Of a DNA stretch of 64,000 nucleotides, positions 45,801-57,800 are shown one piece after another. The stretch spans positions 2,358,501 to 2,422,500 of the forward strand of contig NC_058189.1 of assembly GCF_907165205.1 (NCBI RefSeq), given 5' to 3'. How positions within the stretch are numbered: the stretch's first letter is position 1; each line of letters begins with the position of its first letter. The stretch comes from Coccinella septempunctata. Taxonomy: Eukaryota; Arthropoda; Insecta; Coleoptera; Coccinellidae. The position numbers were made by a program, and so were the translations under genes. The notes under the pieces were generated by a model that saw only the letters and a program-made list of their open reading frames with translations, made no database searches and was not told the DNA's origin.

Positions 45801-48800
45801 TGGTTTTACTGGCCCGCAATCGAATAACAATAGAACTCGAACGACTGGGTCAATAGGCATCGTCTCTGAAATACTGACAGTACTGTTCGGGAATATCGGA
45901 ACAGACGGTAAATGTAACGGTTAAATTTTATGATTACATGCGTACAAAGTACAAAGTATAAAGATGTAATATTCAGTAATCTGGGAGGAGATTAGCAAAA
46001 ATTTGGACAAACTATATAAAAGCAAAATATTTCCATTGTCTGAATTTGATATCGAATCCAAAAGTAGGTTCAGCTGAGCTGCTGAATCTACATTTTTGTA
46101 AGAAACTAACTAAGGACCAGAGATATAGATATCTCTTCTAAGGACACAGAAAAAACTAACTATATCTATAGGCAATATGCGCGCATTCCCCTATAGTTCC
46201 ATGGTACCTCCCCTATGCTTTCTTAGGCTTAGGCTACGCTACTCTGAATATGCGGGCATCGCTCAGGCAGAGCGGAGGAATAGTTTTCCTATGTAGTTAC
46301 TCTGCTGTGCTGTGCTAGGCTACACTGCCTTCAATGTGCAGCTAGCCTAAAGACTACTAGATATCTGAATGGGTAGATAGGTAGAGATAGACACGAAACA
46401 TGACTCACCTCATCTTCAACTGCTAAACTAGGAATTTCTATTGCTGCAAAAGTAACAACAACAATTAAAACGACGTCACTGGATCGTAGAATCTAACCGA
46501 CTCACCTGGTATATTATTCTCTTCCGTCTCGTCGAACTGCGACACGTAGTGCTCTTGCTGGTTCCTCGACAGCTCCATCGAAAAATTATTGCTATTTCTG
46601 GAAGATGTTGCGGGGTTGAAATCCGCCACCTCCTCCAGTATATCAGGCGGCGGCGGGGGCGGCTGCTCAGCGGGTGGCGGCAGTTCCGGCTCGTCCGAAA
46701 AGTACTCGTTGAACTCCCCAGGGGGCGCGCCGGGCGGCGTGAAAACCGGAGGGGCGGACGGGGGTGGCGATTGGTCCAGTTCGTTGGACATGGGCTCTCC
46801 GAATTCGTCGCATTCCTCCACGACCAGGGAGGGAAAGTTGCCTATCCTACCCTCCAGCTCGCCCTGCCACCATCCGTCGTCGACGCTGTGGGCGCATTTG
46901 GACAGCACCCTGATGATCTGGCCTTCCTCGAACGTCAGTTCTTCGCTTCCTTCTCCGTCGTAGTCGTAGAGGGCGATGCAGTACGTTGGCGGCAGGGTGT
47001 CTTGACGTTCCGTCATGCTCAGGGGCTGGTTCGGAGAAGCGTCCGCCGCTGGGATAGAAATGACCTGAAATTGTGGGAAAACGGAATGAAACAGAGAGTT
47101 TTAGACTATTCAAATTCAATTCACCACGTCAACAAATGAATTTTTCGAAAAATCCCGTTCGAAAATTCCCGTGCTTAGTTTATTAGCTTCGTCACGGGTC
47201 CAAGCACTCTCATTGGTTCTCAGAAATACAGTTTAGTCAAGCCCTTGCAACATTATTCCGATGACAAGCTTCATAAATACTAGGGCTAACCTAGACACGG
47301 AAATACACAACCGTATCAATTCGGCCTTACAGGCATTCTGGAAGCTAAAGGACAGAGTGTTTCAAAATCACGAACTCAATCTGAACACCAAGACTGCTCT
47401 TCACAAAGCAGTCGTCCTCCCAACGCTTCTTTAAGGAAGCGAAAGCTGGACTCCCTACAGGCGACGTATTAAATAGCTTGAACAAACGCAACAACGTCAT
47501 CTAAGAGAAATAATGCCCATCAGATGGTTCCACAAACTTTATCATGGAACTTAATGAAGTCTGCATAATGATGCGGACGGCTGCGCACTTATCGGTAGCA
47601 GCTCAGAGGATCTACAGATAATGTTGGACACCTATAAACATATATTCGAAGCTATAGGCCTTAGACTCAATATTGATAAAACCAGAATCCTGGTAAGTCC
47701 GCCAGAAAACCTTCAAACAGATATCAGCCTGGAGGATGAAACTCTAGAACCGGTCGAGCAGTTCAAATACTTGGGAAGCTAAATGCTAGGGCTAACCTGG
47801 ACACGGAAATACACAACCGTATCATTTCGGCATCACGGGCATTCTGATAGCTAAAGGACAGAGTGTTTCAAACTCACGACCTCAATCTGAAGACCAAGAC
47901 AGCTGTTTACAAAGCAGTGGTCATCCCAACGCTTCTTTACGGAAGCGAAAGCTGGACACCCTACAGGCGACACATTAAACAGCTTGAACAAACGCAACAA
48001 CGTCATCTAAGACAGATAATGCACATCAGATGGTTCCACAATGTTTCAAATGCGGAAGTCTTGCAGCGCGCGAATTGTATAACAATTGAGACTGAAGTAA
48101 CGAGGGCCAGACTCAGATGGAGCGGCCACATTCTGAGGATGCAAGACACAAGATTCTCCAAAATATCTCTGTATGGCAAATTCACAGAGGGAGCTCGGAA
48201 ACCAGGAGGCCAGTATAAGCGGTTCAAGGATTTACTGCATCAATCCTTAAAGTCAGTTAATGCCAATCATAACTGGGAACAACTAGCGTTAGACAGATCA
48301 AAGTGGAGGTCTTTGGTCCACTGTTACAATGGAGACTCGAGAAGAATACAGCGGAGGCCAGATTTGGTTGGTGACTATCCATGCCTGGAGTGTGGAAGGA
48401 TCTGTAGGTCACGATAGGGTCCCTTCAATCACAGGAGGGCACACAGTCGCAAGTAGCCTTAAGAAGTTTTCAGTTTGATCGCACCGATAGTTTTGTTTTT
48501 GAGACTTTTTGTAGATTTATTCTGGGTAACGGGATACAGCAATGATGATGATGACGATCATGACGATGACAAGCGATGAAAAATCAGGCTAAATGACTGG
48601 GCTTATTTTAATCATAATTTACATTAAGTAATCAAAAAATTAATCCAGATGCATACTAACCGCTGGTATGAATATCTTTTTTTCATTATTTTACCGCTGG
48701 CATCATGTCTGCCATGAAGTGATGAACGTGCTGCCAACTTCTCAATTCTTTACCGTATGTTGCTTGCAATAAGCAAGCCGGCGTAACATAGATTACTCTC

Positions 48801-51800
48801 TGTAATCTGAGGTACTGAATTAGAGGAAATAAGGGACAAAATAGAAAGGAAAGATGGAGTATATGCCATTGTCTAGGTCTGAAGGGGATTGAATCGGATC
48901 ACCTTTCATACTGGGTGGCGCTCGAGTACTACTCGATAATACTCAGTAGCCTCTACCAGTATTCAATAAGAGTCCATAAATTATAAACGTTTTTCCATCG
49001 AAGAAGAAGCTGTGTTGCTCTTTGCTCTGACAAGGTCAAATGAGACCGAAACCATGGTCAGCATCTGCTCTTCTTCCGTGGAACATTCTTCATTTAATTG
49101 GCCTGGAGATTGCAAATTGACTAGTTCATTTTCGTAAGTAACACTTGTTGATATTCATATTAGCGGTTGGTATGCATCCGAATTAATTCTTATTATTGTA
49201 TTCATTGCCTTCCTGTTTAGGCGTGATCTTTCTTCATTATTTTTGAAAAACGTTCACGCCAAAATATAGCTTTAGTAAAAAAATCGAATTAAAAAAAAAA
49301 TCCTTTTTTAATCTGACAGTATTAATTTGCATATGATACTTCATTGAAGTATAATATAACCTCAATCAACGCCTCCCCTAAGAACTTCTCGCCCCTATAC
49401 AGGGTGAGTCTTTCACCCTTACAAATATTTTAACAGTGTATCCTTGAGGTCAAGAGAAACCATTTTTCTTTACCATTTTTTCCGAATCAGCTCCATTTGT
49501 GAAAGACGAATTTGAAAAATGGTTTCATCGAAAAAAATGAATTTCCGTATATAATTTTTCATTTATTTTATGAATCTTTCTCGAACACAAGATATCACCC
49601 ACGTCTTCCACGTTTTCTCATCAGGACCATTATGTACCATAAAAATACAAAAAATTCAAAGAACCCAAATCTTGAAACTAAGTTGGACGCTATGTAAGGA
49701 ATATTCGAACGTTTTCTAGAATAAAAGTATTCTTCATATTTTCTCGTATAATGCGTCGTCTTCGAGTAATTTTATATTTAAAAATCAAAAATATCTGGAA
49801 AATTAAAAAAATTGGGTATTTTGGCTGAACGCAACTTTGTTCAAAAGATCCACAGATTTGTAGTGTCACAGATCTAGCTTGTTATTCTGAAGGTAATTTT
49901 GTTTCTCCAGGGGTGACACAGCTCGTTATGGAAACGAGCAGGGTCAAATTGGAAAAAATAGTAAAGGAAAAGAGTGTTTCTTTTGACCTCAAGAATCTAC
50001 TGTTGGAATATTTGTACGTGTCAAAGACTCGCCCTGTAAAGGCCAAGGCCTGAGTTGGCCTGGTGGCTAATAATGGTAAATATGCCAACGCTGTTGGCTC
50101 TAAGGTGGCGTAAGATCGCAGTAAAAAAGGACGCCAGATCGACGACTTCTTATTCAAGCTCTTTGAAGTGCTTCTGAGAGGTACCAACTTAGATAATCAG
50201 GGGATATACGAATACTAAAATATGAGTTGATAGTGATAAAACAATGCTACTTACAGATATTTGTTCAGGGGATTGATTCGTTGTTGTTCCCGATTGCGCC
50301 GTCATCTCCTCCTCCTGATCTATCGTGTAATCTACGGAAGAAAATGATATCTGATTGACCAATCCCGGATTGGTCGGAAGCTGTTCTCGTTCCACGTCCA
50401 AATAATTGTGGGGCACGTAACCTTCTTCGCCCCTGTAGTTTCTAGCTTTCAACCATCCGTCCCCGTCTCCTTCACCTACCACTTCCAGTTGCTCGTTTTC
50501 GATTATCGTTAGCTCATCCGGATTCTGGGCCTGGAAAAAAAATTGTCTTAAGTCCGTGGAAATTCACCCAAGTAGGTATAAAAAACCGACAGTTCATATA
50601 CAGGCCAGCTTTAGCTGTGAATTTCAAAAATTAGGTGGAATGATGTAAAAGTTCGATGAGTTTTTTCTAAAAATTACATAAAAATCAGCAAAATATATTC
50701 GATATCCATATACTCGGTGAATGAACCAGAATATAATTTAATAACATAAAAACTAATGATGAATTGATTCACCGTAGCTTACTAACTGAATTTTTAATGA
50801 CAAATTGGGTTTTTCTAAGGATTTCTACCCCTAGTGTTAGTACGATCTTTGATGGTGTGAAAACCCGGGGGGAGCAGAACGCCCTCAATAGTGAACTGCC
50901 TTTCCTTTTTACCTAACTTGTCCACCTCTACTGTTAGTACGATTCCCTGCTGGTGTGTAAACCCAGAGGGGAACAGAAAACACTCAGGGGTGAACATCTG
51001 CCATCTTGCTCAAACCCTAACCCTGCTGAATTTCAACTTTCGTTAAGTGTAAGTCTTGGTTCTGGTTGGCGAACGAATCCGTAACACCCGTGGCGCGATT
51101 GAGATCGGATCTCCTTTTCTTTTTGTTCAGCTCAGTCCGTGAATTCATCACCTTTGCACTGCTATTTGTATATAAGTTCGAGAAAAAAGTTGTGTAAAGT
51201 AGACTGTTTCCACCTATTGCACTGTGATTTTCACTTGACTGATTTAGTTTATCTTCCTGTAAATCTGTGGATTTTTAAAGTTATGTAATAGTATGTATTG
51301 TGTTTCTTATTGCGAAAAAACGAACTTTGTTACCTCGTATTTTGACTTTCATTAGTTATCGCTTACACCCTAGATAACTAAATAGGCTACCAGGGTATGT
51401 TTGCTTTTTTCCCCTTTAAATAAAAGCTGGAGCTGAGACAACCGAAGAAACGCCGTTACAACATGTGAAATCTTACTGGTTAAACTCACATTACCGCTAC
51501 TAAATCTTGGTGTCCACCTACCCCCAAACGACAGCCTTGTTACCATATCTTACCTTATCTAATTTATACCGAAAATATTAACTATAACCGAGTATTCTTA
51601 TTTTAATGTAGTATATGTATTTTGACAGAAAATTATACCCAACAACCCATGAATGGCATCCGAATGAGTGATAAGTGATGCCTTTCACTAGAGATTCGCC
51701 ATTCATTCCTCACCCAATGCTTGATAAGCTGAAAATTACCGTGTATGAATACAAAGCTGTGCATTTCAATAGGGAACTGCTGGAAACGATGCTATCCCTC

Positions 51801-54800
51801 TGTATATCCGAACTGTTGTCTTCTACTGCTGAAGCATCCTCAGTACCCCAATCTACTTGAGTAGGGTCGTCCCATCCGGCTGTTAACTGTTCTATCCTCT
51901 GCCTCTCGTTCTCTAGCATAGCTGGAAAGTTACATCATTTGAAATATCAAGTTAAGGTAAACTAGTTCGATGCGTAAATTTTTGAAAATTCAGGAAATAA
52001 TAAACCTTTGTGTAAAATTTTGAATTCTTTTCAATATAGATAGAGCCATCTATAAAGCTTTACTTCAGATGCAGATGCCTGCGGTATAAATATGGAAAAG
52101 TGCTGACAAGGAGGAGGGAGGTATTTTTATCTGCTGCCTACCCCACTCACCGTCGACCTCTGCTGTTTCTGCTTGGCTATCTTCACTATCAGCATGTTCG
52201 ACCATTGGCTGAGAAACAGGCTGGGGAGCAGGTGCTTCCGTTTCCGCGAAATCGCTGTCATAGAACGAATCAGAACTGGGGTGATCCTGGAAAAAAATAT
52301 TGCTCATCATTTGGAATTAGGGGCCCAAAGACTCCTGAGGTCTTTATAGGATGGTCGGGTAAGATTATCCATCACTTTTCTGCATAAAGGATATGGTCAT
52401 CATGAAACAGTCCAGTGTATTTGAAGGTGAGGCTTTTTTTTTCAACAGAAGGTAGAACTTGTGGAAATGAAGCTTTTCGCCAAAAATCGCCTATACAAAA
52501 CTTTCAAATTGACAAAGTTGAAGAAAAAATTGAAAATGATTACTTCAATAGATCCTAATACAACCCTAGACCGTTTGTTAGCTGAATTATCGCAAAGCAG
52601 TGGGTAAAAACTTATCTCCTGATCCGACCCAGAGGCGTAGGAAGGGGGTGCGGAGGGGGCGGACCGCCCCGGGTGCCAGCTCTGTGGGGGTGACAAAAAT
52701 GTATCTCAAGAGGCTTATATTTGATTAGGACGTCTAAGTCGAATCAATTTTAGATATAGTTTACGTACGATCACTAGAATTGTAGGTGAAGTACAATTAT
52801 CTATTAGCATAGAAAGCGTAGGTATAATGGCTACTAAACGAGAGGCGGAACAGTGAGCAAAGAATACGATCGCGTCGAGAAGGAAACATGAAGTATGGGC
52901 TGAATAGAGTAGTAGCGGCGAGTGTCCGGGTGGAGTGATTTAAGACCCATTATGTTTCCACTGCGCCTGCCTCTTCCAGTGTCAGAACCTAAATTCAACT
53001 GCAATAATACGCAAGTGTCATTTACTCATTTATGTTTATTTTTGTTTGTTTTATTTTATTTATCGTATAGAAATAAAATATTGAATCAGTGGTCCAGATT
53101 ACTCTACTTCTTCAATCTGGCAGCTATTTAGGAATTTGGGTGAGTAAAAATATGAGTTATGTTTTCCGATGCGTTTTGATAGTTCGAAATGGGACAGAAT
53201 GAGGGGCAGAGGTAGGTAATCTACATATCCACAGTTTCATAAGTTAGAGAAGGCCGAGCTGTTGAGAAGTAGCAGGAGGACTGACAAGGTGGAGTGCTCA
53301 CTATAAAGCCTGATATACCATTGAGGAACTTTGTGACCCTTCAGAAACTATCCACACTGGAAGAGCAGCTCAAACTTTATTAACTGCAGAATGTAATTTT
53401 TCATTCTTGAGCTATTTGAGTCTGTGGAATAGTGTCCTAGAAGAAAAAAAGGCTTTTAAACTTTTCATTCTTATGAGGCACTTTTCGACACTTATTCCTA
53501 CAGTGCCGAAAAGTGCCTCATCAGAATGAGAAGTTTAATGGCCTTTCTGATTGAAAACAGGGAAATTTTTGTGGAAAAGGCAATGGAATTTGCGAAAGGT
53601 ATCTGTGACGAGATGGAAATTCCTACCGCCAAAAGAAGAACCTTCAGGAGAAAGAAATCCATATTTATTTCAACAAGAAATAAACACTCATTGCCAAGCC
53701 ATGGAAGTGATATCACTCAGGTTTGCTATCTTGGAGGCCAAGAACTTGCTGAAGGGTTCAGAAACTGAATTGCTGGAATTAGTCGGTAGTCTAGTTGGGA
53801 ATTATGAAGAAATGTCTCCAGAAGACATGTTGAAAAAAATCCCACGTCTGAGGAAGTTTCAATGTGGCTAACGTTCCTGAAGAAGAAGCTCTAAAGTGGA
53901 GTTCTTTGAGACTACTACAGTTTATTGTCGAATATGAGCTTCCAGATTCTGTTCCAAATTTAACATCAGCACTTAGGGTTTACCAAGCTTATCAAAAGTT
54001 ATCTTAGATCTACTATGAGCCAAGCTCGACTCTCTTCGCTTGCTTGGCTAGGGATGATCGACTTTGATGAGACTATTTCCCAGTTTGCAGTTTGAAGTTC
54101 TCAAAGAAATGATACTGATAAATAATTTGTTGAGTTTGTGCAAAAAACCTGATTTTTTCATTGACATATTTCACATTTTCCTTTCACTCCTCTGTTCCCA
54201 TGTTTCAAACACTTCAAATAAATACTCGTTATTATGATAACAAACAAAAAGGCTCAACAATGTTATGTAATGTTAAGGGGCGACAAGTTGAAATTCCGCC
54301 CCGTGTGTCACAAGAGCTTGCTACGCCTCTGATCCGACCATGTGGTTTCGTTTAGGATATTGGCTCGTTAGATATTTATACGTGGTAATGAAAATGGAAA
54401 CTTAGGATTGCCGAATAATTCTCATTATTTTTTAGTTACTTACACGATTTTATGAAATGGCTCATTTCGATACCAACTGACAGAAGTGACTTAGGACACA
54501 AGTGTAAAAAATAGAATAATACTTCAAAATCTCACCAATAAAGTTCGTCTAAATTATTCACGAATTTTTCACAATGGGCATCACAATCTTCTTGTTCGAA
54601 CATTCCAACAATCGTCGTAAAAATGGGATGAACTGGGGAAACATCATAGCACTTTTTCAACATAACTAACACAAGCACGTTCAAGAAACTGTCTTGATTT
54701 TCTACATTTTTTTTCACCCTAAATTGCACGATACAACAATCATGATTCCCTCAAAAGTGACCTGATGCATCTAATCCGATGAACTTGGTACTGAACCATT

Positions 54801-57800
54801 CATTGTCCAGCCATTATTATTATTATTATATGTTTATGTTATGTTTCACCTTCCAAAGTCCCGTACTGTCCGTACTTTCAATGAGATTTTGTCGAACTTC
54901 TAGGGGTTTTCATATAGACAATTTTTGGTTGCGATTTATTTTGATGAGTTCTACCTTCTGTCAAAAAAAGTCTCACCTTCCAAAACACCCTGTATAGAAA
55001 GGATAAAAAATTATTTGGCTAGAGGCGCATTTTGTTGACAATAACTAAAATGACATCGATAGCTAAATTATATTGATTCGTATTTTCAAAAAAAAAAAGT
55101 GAGTCGTGAGTTGTTAAATACATTTTTTTTTGATATTCTTCATGAAAATCTTGATAAAATCGGAATTTTGGATGTGGACGTGAAGGGTTCTCGAATAAAA
55201 CCGATTAAAATCAACATAAAACGGCAATTACCCGCTACAAATCGCTAGCCTTAGCTTACCGCCATCCCCGAAGCATCAGTTCTCACCGATAAGGAACTCG
55301 TCGATCTCTGAATGTCCTGTACATTCAGCATCTCGGCCTCCTGCAGCCACTCGTCCACGTTGACGCCGCCGGCTCGTAGGCACTCGATTCTGGCTTCTGC
55401 CTTCGCCTTCGAAGTTTCGGACTTCCGTATCTGCTGCCTCATATCTTCGATCTTGGTTTCCAGGTCCGGACCGTTCTGATCCTGTGGATCTACCTGCAAT
55501 AATAATGATATCTTGCTACATGGTTGTCATTCACAGCTCTACAAGGAGCTGGGCAACTGTCTTAACCCAAAGAGGGCATGCATGGTAAGTTCCAAATCCT
55601 ACTAGTCTTAGTTGGGGAGCCCAAGAGGGTAATTCGGGATTTACTCGAGCGTGTCAGATACCTTGGACCATGTAGCTCTACCAAAAATTAGACCTGTATA
55701 AAGGAGGTATTTTCTAGGACAGCCTGTCAGAATAGTACAAAAAAAAAACAATCATTGTATATAATCGAGCGTGTCAGATTAAAATATATGTATGTGGTTA
55801 ATTACATGTTGAAAAGTATATATTCTTAAGCTTGACGAAAATGTGTGGGAGAGCGTCAAACTTGCAACAAAAAAACGTCACATGTACAACCTCGAGCGCG
55901 GTGGCTTTTTTTCTTATATTGAAGCTAATGATTCAAGAACAACGAAAAAATATAATCCGACATTTTTTTTGGTTGGCAGGAAGAAATTGCATCATTTGCA
56001 CAATTACTGTAAAAATGTATGAAACTTATTTTGAAGCAATAAAGAGTTCAATAATAACAGTTTTAGCAAGCCAAATCAATGAAAATTGGCCATAAAGGTC
56101 ACAAAAATCAGTTTTTTTGAATTATTTCCTCTCCTGGGCTTCAAATTGTTTTCGCATTCATTATAAAAGTTGTAGGGCATAACATTTTCTACAAATTTTG
56201 TCCGAAGCAATTTTTTCTACGTTTGAACGTTTTTGGGATATATGGCGATGAATGTACGTTAGTCTGCGTTTCTACATCAACCTTGGCCTTTCGAATGTGT
56301 GGCTAAGCTGCTCGCCCTTATCGCCCTCCTTCTCAAAAACGGCTAAGAGTATGAAATATTGCTTTATACATGAATTGTATAGAATTTTATAATCTACAAC
56401 TTTTATAATAAACACAGAAACGCTTAGAGGTACAAGAAGGGAGATATTTAAAAAAATGCCTTGTTATCATCTTCAAACTGTCAGATTAAGAAAACCTCCC
56501 TTGATTAAAGTCAGATTAATGGGCCAACACGTCTGCAACACCGAGATCAACCATCTGTATGACAATCTGACACGCTCGAGTATGTATAAGTTACAATTTT
56601 TTTTTGCATTTTCAAAGGACCGGTTTGCCCTTGCGTCACGTCAGAATTGTCAGTCTCTTGGAAAGTACTTTCATTTGCGTCCAATTAACGAATCCTTTAA
56701 AATTCTGACACGTTCGAAAACAATCTTTTTTACCATAATAACAACATAAATTTATTATCAGAGACATATACACGCTCGAGTACGTACACCTGACGATTTT
56801 TTTTACATCTTTGAGAACCTGCAGACGCTTTCCCCACCGCTGAAAGTGCATACATCATAGAACATTTTTTTCTTTCTACCATCTAATCGTCAAAATCCAC
56901 TAGGTCTTCACCACGCTCGAGTAAATCCCGATTTAGCATCGTCGGCTCCCCAACTATACAGGCTGTCTGTAAACAAATGCGAAGGACTTAGGGAGATGAT
57001 TCCTCGATGAAAATAAGTTGGGGTAGTTCCTATAAATTTTTTTCAAAATCGACCCCCCTTCCAAGATACAGCCTTTGGAAGGCGATGACGAGTTGACAGT
57101 TTTTAATTTTTTTACGTGTTCTGAAAAACACTGAGTCATAAAACTATACATAATATGAAGCACCAAAGTAGATGTTACTCACGCAATTTCTTTTTAGATC
57201 TCATAACTTTATTATGAGGGGTTGAAAATAACAACATGTATTTTATGGGGAGGTAGTCATTCTATGGAACACTTATACGATGAAAAAACAGTGATCAGAA
57301 CTGCTTGTAAGTTTTTATTTATTCCGAGAAAAGTATCGACTTTATCAAGATTTTGCAAGGGACTTTCTTTCTCTAGAATTGAATGGGAAACCATAAGAGA
57401 ATTTTATTTTTCGAAAATTTATCCCACGAAAACAATTTTTGAAGAAAAATCATGAGGGGTTGTTTTTTCAACCCCTAATAATAAAGTTATGAGATCTAAA
57501 AAAATTGTATGAGTGACATCTACTTAGTGCTTCATATTATGTATAGTTTTATGACTCAGTGTTTTTTAGAACCCGTAAAAAAATTAAAAACTGTCAACTC
57601 GTCATAGCCTTCCAAAGGCTGTATCTTGGAAGGGAGATCGATTTAAAAAAAAAATTATAGGAACTATCCCTGCTTATTTTCATCGAGGATTCATCCCCCT
57701 AAGTCCTTCGCATTTATTTACAGAAATCCTGTATACAGGATGGTCCAGATCGTAACCAAGAAATTTCAACCACGTATTCTACATCAAAAATAAGTCCTAG

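Noticed and set aside
46549..47139. 196-codon and 124-codon plus-strand frames
   Set aside because: They are antisense shadows of the nwk SH3b/proline-rich exon. The Gly/Ser/Arg-rich composition is the complement of proline codons.
52442..52696. Minus-strand frame with a Pro/Ser-rich start that could extend nwk
   Set aside because: Its start lies in the GC-rich end of the hAT element and it has no fitting splice sites. Exons 55260 and 52286 join directly in phase 0.
54532..54729. 65-codon minus-strand frame between nwk exons
   Set aside because: It looks protein-like (HCEKFVNNLDELYW) but lacks in-phase splice sites to nwk and a recognisable family, so it was not listed as a gene.
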